15,337 nt of DNA from JADJQU01 sp035490315 (GTDB lineage: Bacteria; Planctomycetota; UBA1135; GCA-002686595): the NCBI GenBank assembly GCA_035490315.1, contig DATHET010000105.1, positions 1 through 15,337 on the forward strand, given 5' to 3'. Of this stretch, positions 6,498-14,692 are shown piece after piece. Each line of letters begins with the position of its first letter. Within the stretch, counting starts at the first letter, position 1. A program made the translations under genes and the position numbers. The notes under the pieces were generated by a model, which was not told where the DNA came from, did no database searches, and saw only the letters and a program-made list of their open reading frames with translations.

Positions 6498-8009
6498 ATG
6501 TTCAAGCCCCTCCTGATCAGTCTTGCCCTGTGCTCCTGTGCCACCGTGAAGCCCTCGGGAGTCCACGAAGACTTCGCTGCGAGACCGGCTACGGTGACGA
6601 CGGACTTCGACAAGCTGTTTACGGGCATGACGCTGCGGTTGGACTTCGAGCACACCAAGGAGCATCCGGATCCGGCATTCGCCGCCACGCTGGGTGTGGG
6701 GCAGCAAAGGCCGGATGGGGATTCGATTCGCAATTGGAAACTGCGCGCCGAGCGGGAATGGCCTGGTTCTCGAACCCAGTTGATCGACCCAAGTAACTTC
6801 GGCAAGTACTTCGTCGAAGTGCGCGACCACAAGACGCGAACACTCCTGTTCTCTCGTGGGTTCTGCAGCATCTACGGAGAGTGGGAAACTACGGCGGAGG
6901 CGAAGACGGCAAGCAATTCCTATGCAGAGTGCGTGCGCTTTCCCGAGCCAAGGAAGCCTTTCGATCTGGACATCTTGAAACGATCCGAGGACGGGGGTTT
7001 TCAGTCGATTGCTGCCGGGTATTTCGACGCAACTGCCAACGTGGATCGCCGACCCATTGAAACGCGAGGTGAGATCGTCACCCTCTTCGAAAACGGCGAC
7101 GCCGCGCACCATGTCGACCTCTTGATCGCGGGTGACGGATACTCGAAGGAACAGCGCGACAAGTTCGTCGGCGACGCGAAGCGACTGGTCGAGGTCCTGT
7201 TCGACACCGAGCCCTATCGCCGCCGCAAGTCGGACTTCAACGTCCGCGTGCTGTTCCTCCCGACGCCGATGAACACCTCTGGCATCGGCAACCCTCGCGC
7301 CGGAATCAGCCGCGACACGAACTTCGGTCTCTCGTACAACGCCTTCGGCTCCGACCGCTACGTCCTGGCGATGCACGACACCGAGCTGCGCGAGATCTGC
7401 GCCCAATCACCCTACGACGCCGTGATCCTCGTCTTCAACGAGCGCAAGTACGGCGGCGGAGGCATCTACAACCTGTGGGCGACCGTCGCCGCCGACACCG
7501 AGCCCGCTCCTTACGTCTTCGTCCACGAGTTCGGCCATTCCTTCGCCGGACTCGCCGACGAGTACTACTCTTCGCAAGTCGCCTACGAGGACTTCATCAA
7601 GCCCGGCTGCGAGCCCTGGGAGCCGAACGTCACGGCCCTGCTGGATCCCGCGAAGCTCAAGTGGAAGGACCTGGTCGCCGCCGGGACACCCCTCCCGACG
7701 CCCTGGGGTCAGAAGGAGTTCGACGAGATCGACCTGGCCTACCAGAAACGGCGCGCCGAGATGCTCGAAGCCAAGGCCAGCGAGGCCGAGGTCGAGGCCC
7801 TGTTCCGCGAGGTCAAGTCCACGACCGGCCCGCTGCTCGCCAAGGAGAAGTTCGCCGGCAAGGTCGGCGCCTTCGAGGGCGCCAGCTACCAGGCCAAGGG
7901 CCTCTACCGGCCCGAGCCCGACTGCATCATGTTCACGCGCAATCCGACTCGATTCTGCAAGGTCTGCGAGCGCGCGATCGATCGGACGATCGACACTTTC
8001 GTCCGCTGA
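6498..8009 (+). CDS. Secreted M64-family (IgA-peptidase type) zinc metallopeptidase
   Basis: A 503-residue zinc metallopeptidase of MEROPS family M64, exported across the inner membrane. The ATG at 6498 gives a short hydrophobic signal (MFKPLLISLALCSC), and Cys14 in LCSC may be lipidated. The N-terminal domain (about 40-190) matches the M64 N-domain, with SRGFCSIYGEWETTAEA and CVRFPEPRKPF. The catalytic domain starts near DLLIAGDGYSKEQRDKF and carries HEFGHSFAGLADEY (His343, Glu344, His347). Near the C-terminus DCIM and FCKVCERAI are also family-typical. The prototype cleaves IgA, but environmental members are widespread and the target here is unknown. No Shine-Dalgarno site is seen. The first about 195 codons use many A/T third positions (TTT, ATT, GCA, CGA, AAT) whereas the catalytic half is strongly C/G-ending. 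The gene precedes tamB by 87 bases. Confidence 0.93.
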   Translation: MFKPLLISLALCSCATVKPSGVHEDFAARPATVTTDFDKLFTGMTLRLDFEHTKEHPDPAFAATLGVGQQRPDGDSIRNWKLRAEREWPGSRTQLIDPSNFGKYFVEVRDHKTRTLLFSRGFCSIYGEWETTAEAKTASNSYAECVRFPEPRKPFDLDILKRSEDGGFQSIAAGYFDATANVDRRPIETRGEIVTLFENGDAAHHVDLLIAGDGYSKEQRDKFVGDAKRLVEVLFDTEPYRRRKSDFNVRVLFLPTPMNTSGIGNPRAGISRDTNFGLSYNAFGSDRYVLAMHDTELREICAQSPYDAVILVFNERKYGGGGIYNLWATVAADTEPAPYVFVHEFGHSFAGLADEYYSSQVAYEDFIKPGCEPWEPNVTALLDPAKLKWKDLVAAGTPLPTPWGQKEFDEIDLAYQKRRAEMLEAKASEAEVEALFREVKSTTGPLLAKEKFAGKVGAFEGASYQAKGLYRPEPDCIMFTRNPTRFCKVCERAIDRTIDTFVR

Positions 8010-8068
8010 TCCACCGGGATTCCGCTCGCCGCGAAATCTGAGTGCTGAATCCGCGCAGCGCGCTGGTC

Positions 8069-8074
8069 TACACT
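8069..8074 (+). promoter_or_regulatory. Possible -10 element upstream of tamB
   Basis: TACACT, a four-of-six match to TATAAT, lies 22 bases before the GTG start of tamB in the 87-base gap after the peptidase gene. A CTGAAT at 8045-8050 sits 18 bases upstream as a weak -35. No terminator with a T-run separates the two genes, so read-through from the peptidase gene is equally possible. Confidence 0.25.
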
Positions 8075-8096
8075 CCGCCGTGGCGGAACGACGAAG

Positions 8097-11000
8097 GTGA
8101 GCGCACGAGCGATCGATACGCTGCCGCGCAAGGCGGGATGGATCCGGCGCTGGGCCTTTCGGTTCGGCGTCGTTTTGCTCGTCTTGATCCTGGTTCTCGT
8201 CGCCGTCTACCTCGGCCGCGAGAAGATCCTCACGCCACTGATCGTCTCGAAGGTCCAGACCGTCGTGCGCGAGGCGACTGGGCTCGAGCTCGAGGTCGAT
8301 CGCATCGGCGGGAACTGGTGGAGTGAAGTCGAGCTCCAGGGCCTGCGGATCGGCGGGGAGGCGCCGACCAGCGAGCTGAGCTCCTTCTCCGCCGAGCGAA
8401 TCGCCGCGCAGTTCGACCTCTTCGCGTTGCTCCATGGCGATCCCATGGGCATCACCGCGGTCCAGATCGACAAGGCCACGCTCGTGCTCGATCTGCTCCA
8501 TCCGCGTCCGATCGAGAAGCCGCCGGATCGGTTCGCGCCGCCGCGGCCTGCCTTTCCCTGGCCGGAGAGCTTTCCGAACGTCGTCGCCCGCGGGTTGGAC
8601 GTCACTTTGGGGCTCGGTCCGGGCAGCAAGATGGAAACGCGCGGCCTGGACCTCACCACGCTCGGGCCGGGAGCCGGCGGCGCGATCGAATTGGAAGTGC
8701 GCGCGGCGCAATTCGGGTACAGCGATCCGCACTTCGGCGATCGCTGGGGACGCATCCACGGCAAAGTCCGCTACCGCTCGGGCGTGTTCGAGATGCCGGT
8801 GCTCGAGTACGACGACCGGCCGATCGTGCGCGAGATTTCCTGCGATCTGCGAGGGCTCGCGGACGGAAAACTTTCCTTCGCGGGCATCGCCGATCTGCTC
8901 GGCGGCGCTCAGGAATTCCGCGGCTCGATCGGCGAGGACGAGCTGGACATCTGGGTCGAGACCCACGAGCTGCGACTCGGCGATCTGCTGCGCGAATTGA
9001 ACCTGGCCTCGCCCTGGGATGGCCGCGTCAGCGTCGGCGGCCTGGTTCGCGTGCCGTTCTGGGCTCCCCTGGATTGGAACGCCTACGCCTGGGGTCGCGT
9101 CGACCAGCCCGCGTTCGGCGAGCGCCAGTTCGACCTCGCGATTTTCACCGGCAACTTCGACGCCCAGCGCATCGAAGTCCGCGAAGGCTCGGTGGTGCGC
9201 GGCGCGAACACGCTGAGCCTCGCGGGCTTCGGAGTGTCGCTCGCGGAGAGCCAGCTCGACGACATGCTGCGCTCCTTCACCGGCTCGGTGGACCTCGAGC
9301 TCTTCGAGCCGAGCGCGATCCTCCACGATGCATCGCCCGACGTGCGCAGCGCGGCGGACCGCGTCCGGCTTGCACAGCTCCAGGCGAGTTTCGCGCACCG
9401 AGGCATGGAAGTCCGCTCGGGGAGAGTCGACACCGATCTCGGGGGTCTGGTGATCCGCCGCGGCCGCACGACCTGGGGACCGCGCGAATTGCGCTGGTTC
9501 GAGGGTCTCGCTCTCGATCTCGACCTTTCGCTCGCCTTCGAGAACATCGCGCCCCTCGCGGCTGTCCTGAATCAAGGCGAGGCGAGCGGCTCGCTCGACG
9601 GCACGGTCGAGTTGCGCGGCGCGGCGGTGCGGCCTTCGGGAAAATTCTTGGTCACGGGCAAGGGCTTGCACGTGCGCGGCCTCGATCTCGGTCAGGTCGC
9701 GATCGAGGCGCGCGCCGACAAGCAGCAACTCGAAGTGGCGCGGCTCGAGATCGACGGAGCGCTCGGTCAGGCCAGCGCCAGCGGAGCCTTCGACTACACG
9801 ACCGGCGTGATCTCGAACGCGCGCCTTAGCGCTCGCACGCCGGCCCTGGACATCCTCACGGCCAAGCGCGCCTCCGCCGCCCTGGTCGTGGTCGACGCGA
9901 CCGTGCAGGGAAACTGGCGCGAGCCCGGCGTGTGGGCCGCTGTCCGCGCCTGGAATCTCGAAGTCGGCGAGCGCTCGATCGAGGAGATCGACCTCGAAGG
10001 CTTCTACGGCGAGCGCTGCGCCCACATCCTGCGCCTCGAGGCCAGCGTCGATCGTGTCCTCGTCGACGCCGCGGGCAGCGTGTGCCGCGACAAGACGAGC
10101 GGAGCCTGGAGCGTCGCACTCGATCGCGCGCGGCTGGAGCGCGACGAGCTCGATCTCGCGCTGGAAGCGCCGCTGGAAGTCGCCCTCTCGCCCGAAAAGC
10201 TCGTCGTGCGCGACCTGTGCCTCGGCGGCAGCGCCGGACGCGCCGTCGCGAATCTTTCCTGGGCTCCGGACGAGCAGGACGTCAGCATCGACGCGAGCGA
10301 GCTGTACCCGATGCAGCTCCTGCGGCCCTTCCTGCCTGACGGCGTCGTGATCGAGGGCGTGCAGGGCTCGCTCTCGCTGCACCGCACGCCGCAGAGTCTT
10401 CAAGGCGAAGCTTCGTTGCGCGTCGACGACCTGCGGCCCTTCCCCGATTCGCCACCGGCGTCGCTCGCTTTCCGCGGACAGCTTGGGCCGAGCGAGCTCA
10501 GGATCCAGCAGCTCGCCCTGTCCGCGCCGGGCCATTTCGGACTGAACGTCAGCGGCCGTGTGCCAACGAATCCGCTCGAGCGCGAATGGCTCAGCGACGG
10601 CCCGCTCGAGCTGATCGGCGACGGCAGCGTGTCCGACCTCGCCAGCCTGCCCTGGAATCGCTGGGACAGCGAGTCGACCTGGACCGGCGAGGTGCGCGCG
10701 GCCTTCCGCCTCAGCGGCACGAGCTCCGACGTGCGCGGCGTGCTCGACGCCAACCTCAACGTGATGCGCGCGAACGCCGACTCGATCCTCGAGCGCGCGC
10801 AGCTCAACGAATTCCAGTTCGCGGGCCGCGCTTACCTGGGGCGCGGGATCGCGCTCGACAGTGCGCGCTTCGCCATGCCCGGCCGGGCGAGCGCGATCAT
10901 CGACGGCCATCTCGACCTGGCGGTCTCGCCGCGGAAATGGCTGGCAGACCAGTCGATTCCGTGGCGCGAAGCGCCGATCGACATCATCGCCAGCGTCTCC

Positions 11001-12212
11001 GCTCAGGACCTGGGCTTCATCGCGAGCCTCTCGCCCACGCTGCGGCGCAACGGGGGATCGCTCGACGGCGATCTGTGCCTGGGCGGGACGCTCGGGACAC
11101 CCTTGATCAACGGCGAGCTCAACCTCACCAACGGCGAGGTGCGGCTCGCCAATGCCCTCGCGGCCTTCGAGAACCTGGCTGCGCACGTCGAGTTCGAAGG
11201 CCGCAGCCTGCATCTGGTTTCCTTGAGCGGCGATTACGGCGCTGCGCCGTTCAACGCCAGCGGCACGATCGAGTTCGCCGGCCTGGAACCGACGCTGGAC
11301 TTGATCGTCGCCGGCAAGGGTCTGCTCGTCGCTCGCGAGGAAGGCTTGCGGCTGCGCGCCGACGCGGATTTCAAGCTCCAGGGCGCGCTGAGCTCGCTCT
11401 CGTTGTCGGGCAAGGTGGTGCTGGTCGAAGGTCGCTTCTCGAAGGAATTTGCGCTGATCAGCCTGCCGGGCAGCAACTCCAACCGCCGAACTCGCGAGCT
11501 CGAGCTGCCCTTCCTGCGCCGCGAGCCCTGGGCCAACATCCAGTTCGACGTCGCGGTCACCGCCCTGAAGCCGATGCGCATCGACACCAACGTCGCGCGC
11601 GGAACGGTCGACCCGCAGTTGCAGCTCGGCGGCAGCGGCGCCGCGCCGCGCTTGAGCGGCAAGATCCTGATCGGCTCGACGCGCGTGAAACTGCCGGCCG
11701 CGACCCTGGAAGTGACGTCCGGAGTGATGACGTTCCGTGGCGAGAGCAGCCTGGCACCCGACCTCGACATCACCGCGACCACGCGCGTGCGCGGCTTCGA
11801 CATCACGGCCCAGGTTGGCGGGACCTCGGTCGACCCCGAGTTGCTGTTCACTTCCTCGCCGCCGCTCTCGAGCGAAGAGCTCGCCGTGCTCGTGCTGACC
11901 GGCCAATTGCCCGAGAGCGCGCTGAGCGCCCAGGGCGGCGGCGCCGCGGCCCAGACCGTCGCGGTCTACCTCGGCCGCGACCTCCTGACGCGCTGGCTCG
12001 GCGTCGAAGAAGGCAACGAAGACCCGATCTCCGAGCGGCTCGAGTTCTATCGCGGCGCCGAGGTGAGCCAGACCGGCATCGAGTCGACGGAATTCATTTT
12101 CCGCCTGACTCCCAATCCCAAAGGCAAGTCGAAGATCCTTTTCCTGCGCGCGGAAAAGGACATCTACGAACGCGTCAATTTCGGCGTCAAGCTCCTGTTC
12201 CGCTTCCAATGA
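8097..12212 (+). CDS. tamB: TamB-like translocation and assembly module protein (DUF490 C-terminus)
   Basis: A 1371-residue envelope-spanning protein, slightly longer than E. coli TamB. It starts at GTG 8097-8099; only a weak GGA is found 9 bases upstream. A basic cytoplasmic tail (RKAGWIRRW) precedes one membrane anchor (about 22-39). A very long series of beta-strand-rich repeats with alternating hydrophobic residues follows; in known relatives this forms a hydrophobic-groove beta-taco across the periplasm. The last about 340 residues are the TamB domain: note the ANIQFDVAVTALKPMRIDTN segment, LQLGGSGAAPRLSGKI, TSSPPLSSEELAVLVLTGQLP and the final ERVNFGVKLLFRFQ. Known relatives work with an Omp85 partner in outer-membrane protein assembly and in moving phospholipids to the outer membrane. 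The four-base overlap with the downstream Omp85 gene supports that partnership here. Unusually, tamB comes first. Confidence 0.92.
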   Translation: MSARAIDTLPRKAGWIRRWAFRFGVVLLVLILVLVAVYLGREKILTPLIVSKVQTVVREATGLELEVDRIGGNWWSEVELQGLRIGGEAPTSELSSFSAERIAAQFDLFALLHGDPMGITAVQIDKATLVLDLLHPRPIEKPPDRFAPPRPAFPWPESFPNVVARGLDVTLGLGPGSKMETRGLDLTTLGPGAGGAIELEVRAAQFGYSDPHFGDRWGRIHGKVRYRSGVFEMPVLEYDDRPIVREISCDLRGLADGKLSFAGIADLLGGAQEFRGSIGEDELDIWVETHELRLGDLLRELNLASPWDGRVSVGGLVRVPFWAPLDWNAYAWGRVDQPAFGERQFDLAIFTGNFDAQRIEVREGSVVRGANTLSLAGFGVSLAESQLDDMLRSFTGSVDLELFEPSAILHDASPDVRSAADRVRLAQLQASFAHRGMEVRSGRVDTDLGGLVIRRGRTTWGPRELRWFEGLALDLDLSLAFENIAPLAAVLNQGEASGSLDGTVELRGAAVRPSGKFLVTGKGLHVRGLDLGQVAIEARADKQQLEVARLEIDGALGQASASGAFDYTTGVISNARLSARTPALDILTAKRASAALVVVDATVQGNWREPGVWAAVRAWNLEVGERSIEEIDLEGFYGERCAHILRLEASVDRVLVDAAGSVCRDKTSGAWSVALDRARLERDELDLALEAPLEVALSPEKLVVRDLCLGGSAGRAVANLSWAPDEQDVSIDASELYPMQLLRPFLPDGVVIEGVQGSLSLHRTPQSLQGEASLRVDDLRPFPDSPPASLAFRGQLGPSELRIQQLALSAPGHFGLNVSGRVPTNPLEREWLSDGPLELIGDGSVSDLASLPWNRWDSESTWTGEVRAAFRLSGTSSDVRGVLDANLNVMRANADSILERAQLNEFQFAGRAYLGRGIALDSARFAMPGRASAIIDGHLDLAVSPRKWLADQSIPWREAPIDIIASVSAQDLGFIASLSPTLRRNGGSLDGDLCLGGTLGTPLINGELNLTNGEVRLANALAAFENLAAHVEFEGRSLHLVSLSGDYGAAPFNASGTIEFAGLEPTLDLIVAGKGLLVAREEGLRLRADADFKLQGALSSLSLSGKVVLVEGRFSKEFALISLPGSNSNRRTRELELPFLRREPWANIQFDVAVTALKPMRIDTNVARGTVDPQLQLGGSGAAPRLSGKILIGSTRVKLPAATLEVTSGVMTFRGESSLAPDLDITATTRVRGFDITAQVGGTSVDPELLFTSSPPLSSEELAVLVLTGQLPESALSAQGGGAAAQTVAVYLGRDLLTRWLGVEEGNEDPISERLEFYRGAEVSQTGIESTEFIFRLTPNPKGKSKILFLRAEKDIYERVNFGVKLLFRFQ

Positions 12213-14248
12213 AGCGCCGCTTTCTGGCCGTCCTCCTGGGAGTCCTCGCGCTTGTCTCGAGCGCCTGCTCGAGCTTGAGCAAGGAGGCCAAGGAATTGCC
12301 GCCGATGAGCTTCGCGGGCGATCACACCTTCAGCACGCTGGACCTGCGCGAAGTCGTCGCCGCCGAAGTCGGCGAGGCCGTCAAGGGCAAGTGGGAACGC
12401 TCGGCGGTCGACGACGGCGCCTTCGCGATCGAGCGATTCTACGCAAAGCAAGGTTTTGGCTTCGCGCGGGTCGCGTACGAGCTCGTCCACGTGGAGAACA
12501 AGCCCGACCGCGCCGTGTTCACCATCGAGGAAGGACCGCGCGTGGCTTTCGAGGATCTTGAATTCATCGGCGCGACCTCGATTTCGCGCAAGACGATGGA
12601 GGCCTTCTTCCCCAAGCCCTCGCGCTCGGTCGCTCACCCCGTGTGGTGGGTCGAATCGCAGATCGCGAGCGCGGCCAGGGATCTCGAGGATTATTTCTAC
12701 AAGAACGGCTACCTCGACGCGCGCGTGTCCGAGCCGGTGACCAGCTTCGACGCCAAGCAGCGCCACGCACGCGTGAAGGTCGACGTCGTCGAAGGCGTGC
12801 TGTCGAGGATCACGAAGATCGAGCTCGAGGGTGCACCGGAGGACATCCAGGCGCCGCTGCAGCGCGCCGCGGACGCCTTCACCGGGCGGCCCTATTCGCC
12901 GCTGGTCGCCGGCGCGGTGCGCAGCCAATTGGAGGAAGTGCTCGCGGCGCGCGGCTACGCGGATGGCAAGGCCAGCGCGAAATTACCCGAGCGCGGCGCC
13001 GACGGCTCGACCACGGTGACTTTCAAGATCGAGCCCGGCCCGCGCGTGCGCATCGCCTCGGTCGAGATCCGCGGCGTGAAGCGCACGCAGCGTGACACCG
13101 TGCTCGAGCTATTGACGCTCAATCGCGGCGACTTCTATTCGATCGACAAGGAGCGCGAGAGCTTCCGCGCCCTGTACCAGAGCGGCCTGTTCTCCAGCGT
13201 GCGCGTCAGCCTCGCGCCGGGCAGCGAGGAGGAGCGCGTGCTGATCGTCGAGCTGAACGAGGCCAACGCGGTCGAGCTCTACGTCGAGCCCGGCTACGGC
13301 TCCTACGAGCGCTTTCGCGTCGGCCTCGGCGGGCGATTGAAAAACCTGTTCGGCACGGGACGCTCGCTCGAAATCGACGGCTCGCTGGCCGAGCTCGCCC
13401 AGCGCGGCCGCGTCAGCTTGATCACGCCGCGCGTGTTCGGCACGGACATCCGCTCGACCTTCTCCGTGTTCTCCAACCGCCGCGAGGAGCCCTCCTTCAC
13501 CAGCCGCGAAAACGGTCTCGCCTGGAACTTCGCCCGCCGCCTCAGCCGCCGCCTCTCCGCGACCCTCGGCTACGAATTCCGCTCGACCTCCGTGTCCAAC
13601 GTCGACGTGATCGGCCCGCAAGTACAAGCCCTGATCGACGCCGTCGAGATCAGCTCGGTCGCCTTGACTCCCGTGTTCGACACGCGCGACTCCGTGTTCG
13701 TGCCGTCGAAAGGCGGCCTCACCAAGCTCACCTTCCAGGTCGCCGACGGAACGATCGGCTCGGAGCTCGACTTCCTGCGCCTGCGCTTCGCTCATTCGAC
13801 CTACCTGCCGGTCTGGGACGACGGCGTGCTCGCCGTTTCCTGGCGCACCGGTCTGATCGTCCCCACGCACAACTCCGACTCGATCCCGCTGCAGGAGCGC
13901 TTCTTCAACGGCGGCGAAAACACGGTGCGCTCCTTCCGCGAGGACGAGCTCGGGCCGACCGACTCCCAGAACAATCCGCTCGGCGGCGAGGTCTACCACG
14001 TGTTCTCGATCGAGCTGCGCCAGAAGCTCACCGGCAACCTCGACGCCGGCCTGTTCTTCGACACGGGCAACGTGCAGCTCGACCACGACGATTACTTCGA
14101 GAGCACCGGCTTCCGGGACGCGATCGGCGTCGGCCTGCGCTACGTCCTGCCGATCGGCCCGATCCGCCTCGACCTGGGGGTCAATCCCGATCCCGACAAC
14201 GGAGAAGACCGCTCGGTCCTGCACTTCACGGTCGGCATGGCTTTCTGA
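12209..14248 (+). CDS. tamA: TamA/TamL-like Omp85 outer-membrane protein with lipoprotein-type signal
   Basis: A 679-residue outer-membrane beta-barrel of the Omp85 superfamily. Its ATG overlaps the TGA of tamB (ATGA), which fixes the start and suggests coupled translation. The signal MKRRFLAVLLGVLALVSSAC ends in a lipobox-like SSAC with Cys20, followed by SSLSKEAK. Four POTRA-like repeats can be read, each with a beta-strand/Gly/helix start: about 32-110 (FAGDHTFSTLDL), 112-196 (LEFIGATSIS), 199-278 (IELEGAPEDI) and 280-352 (VEIRGVKRTQ). A 16-strand-type barrel fills about 355-679, with the loop-6 motif GGENTVRSF (Arg574) and a terminal Phe as outer-membrane signature. BamA has five POTRA domains and classical TamA three. 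Together with the lipobox and the tamB neighbour this fits the TamL variant. The usual VRGF motif is VRSF here. Confidence 0.9.
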   Translation: MKRRFLAVLLGVLALVSSACSSLSKEAKELPPMSFAGDHTFSTLDLREVVAAEVGEAVKGKWERSAVDDGAFAIERFYAKQGFGFARVAYELVHVENKPDRAVFTIEEGPRVAFEDLEFIGATSISRKTMEAFFPKPSRSVAHPVWWVESQIASAARDLEDYFYKNGYLDARVSEPVTSFDAKQRHARVKVDVVEGVLSRITKIELEGAPEDIQAPLQRAADAFTGRPYSPLVAGAVRSQLEEVLAARGYADGKASAKLPERGADGSTTVTFKIEPGPRVRIASVEIRGVKRTQRDTVLELLTLNRGDFYSIDKERESFRALYQSGLFSSVRVSLAPGSEEERVLIVELNEANAVELYVEPGYGSYERFRVGLGGRLKNLFGTGRSLEIDGSLAELAQRGRVSLITPRVFGTDIRSTFSVFSNRREEPSFTSRENGLAWNFARRLSRRLSATLGYEFRSTSVSNVDVIGPQVQALIDAVEISSVALTPVFDTRDSVFVPSKGGLTKLTFQVADGTIGSELDFLRLRFAHSTYLPVWDDGVLAVSWRTGLIVPTHNSDSIPLQERFFNGGENTVRSFREDELGPTDSQNNPLGGEVYHVFSIELRQKLTGNLDAGLFFDTGNVQLDHDDYFESTGFRDAIGVGLRYVLPIGPIRLDLGVNPDPDNGEDRSVLHFTVGMAF

Positions 14249-14276
14249 GCGCCGCCGCGATCGCCACAATGCCGCG

Positions 14277-14477
14277 ATGAACGCACGCCAGGTCATGGGC
14301 TGGGTCATCGTCGTCCTGCTGGTCGTCTTCGTGGCGCTCAACCGCCGCCAGGCCGAGGTCTGGTGCTTCGGGATCACGGTCCAAATGCCGATAGCCCTGG
14401 TGGTGATCTTCTCGGCCGCGATGGGGGCCGGGGCCGCGATCCTGTTCGCCCACTTGCGCAAGCGCCAGGCCCGCTAG
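14277..14477 (+). CDS. lapA: Small LapA-type (DUF1049) inner-membrane protein
   Basis: A 66-residue protein with two hydrophobic helices, about residues 7-20 (MGWVIVVLLVVFVALNRR) and 37-57 (MPIALVVIFSAAMGAGAAIL), and a basic tail HLRKRQAR. Two helices, an N/Q-rich turn after the first and a short positive C-terminus match LapA_dom/DUF1049 proteins. In enteric bacteria LapA works with LapB in controlling lipopolysaccharide synthesis; in other phyla the role is untested. It follows the TamA-like gene by 28 bases, so it is probably in the same transcript and again concerns the envelope. There is no Shine-Dalgarno site. A CACAAT lies six bases before the ATG, which could be a -10 for a leaderless transcript or simply chance. 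Larger LapA proteins often carry a coiled-coil tail that is absent here. Confidence 0.8.
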   Translation: MNARQVMGWVIVVLLVVFVALNRRQAEVWCFGITVQMPIALVVIFSAAMGAGAAILFAHLRKRQAR

Positions 14478-14479
14478 AG

Positions 14480-14500
14480 GAGTCCGTTGAAGAAGGCGCC
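14480..14500 (+). repeat. Left terminal inverted repeat of the MITE-like element
   Basis: These 21 bases match the reverse complement of 14693-14713 at 18 positions. They begin GAGTCCGTTGAAGAAG and end GGCGCC, directly behind the stop codon of lapA. Confidence 0.65.
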
Positions 14501-14579
14501 GTAGCGAGGCACAGCGCGGGAAGGCGAGACGAGGAGCGCGACGGAACGGCGGCAAGGGTTCCCGCGTTAGAGCGCGAAG

Positions 14580-14620
14580 CGCTCGTAGCGGAGGCTCCTG
14601 CGGAGCCTTCGCAGCGGGAG
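14580..14620. repeat. Long hairpin inside the MITE-like element
   Basis: The core CGGAGGCTCC (14589-14598) pairs with GGAGCCTTCG (14602-14611) across a three-base loop TGC, with one G-T wobble. Pairing continues outward, with two mismatches and further G-T wobbles, to about 14580 and 14620. No T-run follows on either strand, so a classical intrinsic terminator is not supported, though the structure could still stall or protect a transcript end. Confidence 0.6.
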
Positions 14621-14692
14621 GCAGCCTTCCTGGCCGCTGAGCACGACGTTCCTAGCGCGACGACGTATCGCCGAAGCGCGCGAAGCCGAGTA

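Noticed and set aside
7983..8005. Hairpin CGGACGA/TCGTCCG at the end of the peptidase gene as a terminator
   Set aside because: It lies within the coding sequence, has a nine-base loop and no following T-run. The bases are explained by the codons of the C-terminus.
10586..12208. Upstream extension of the TamA-like frame by about 540 codons inside tamB
   Set aside because: The extension is Arg/Pro-rich shadow sequence in another frame of tamB. The signal peptide and the ATGA overlap fix the true start at 12209.
7407..12209. A 1600-codon open frame on the minus strand, opposite tamB and the end of the peptidase gene
   Set aside because: Its product is rich in Arg, Glu, Ala and Asp with no domain pattern, as expected from the complement of GC-rich codons. 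The plus strand has clear family motifs over the whole stretch, and the overlap is nearly complete.
13109..14461. A 450-codon minus-strand frame opposite the barrel region and lapA
   Set aside because: It is shadow sequence without a recognisable domain; the plus-strand barrel and the two-helix protein account for the region.
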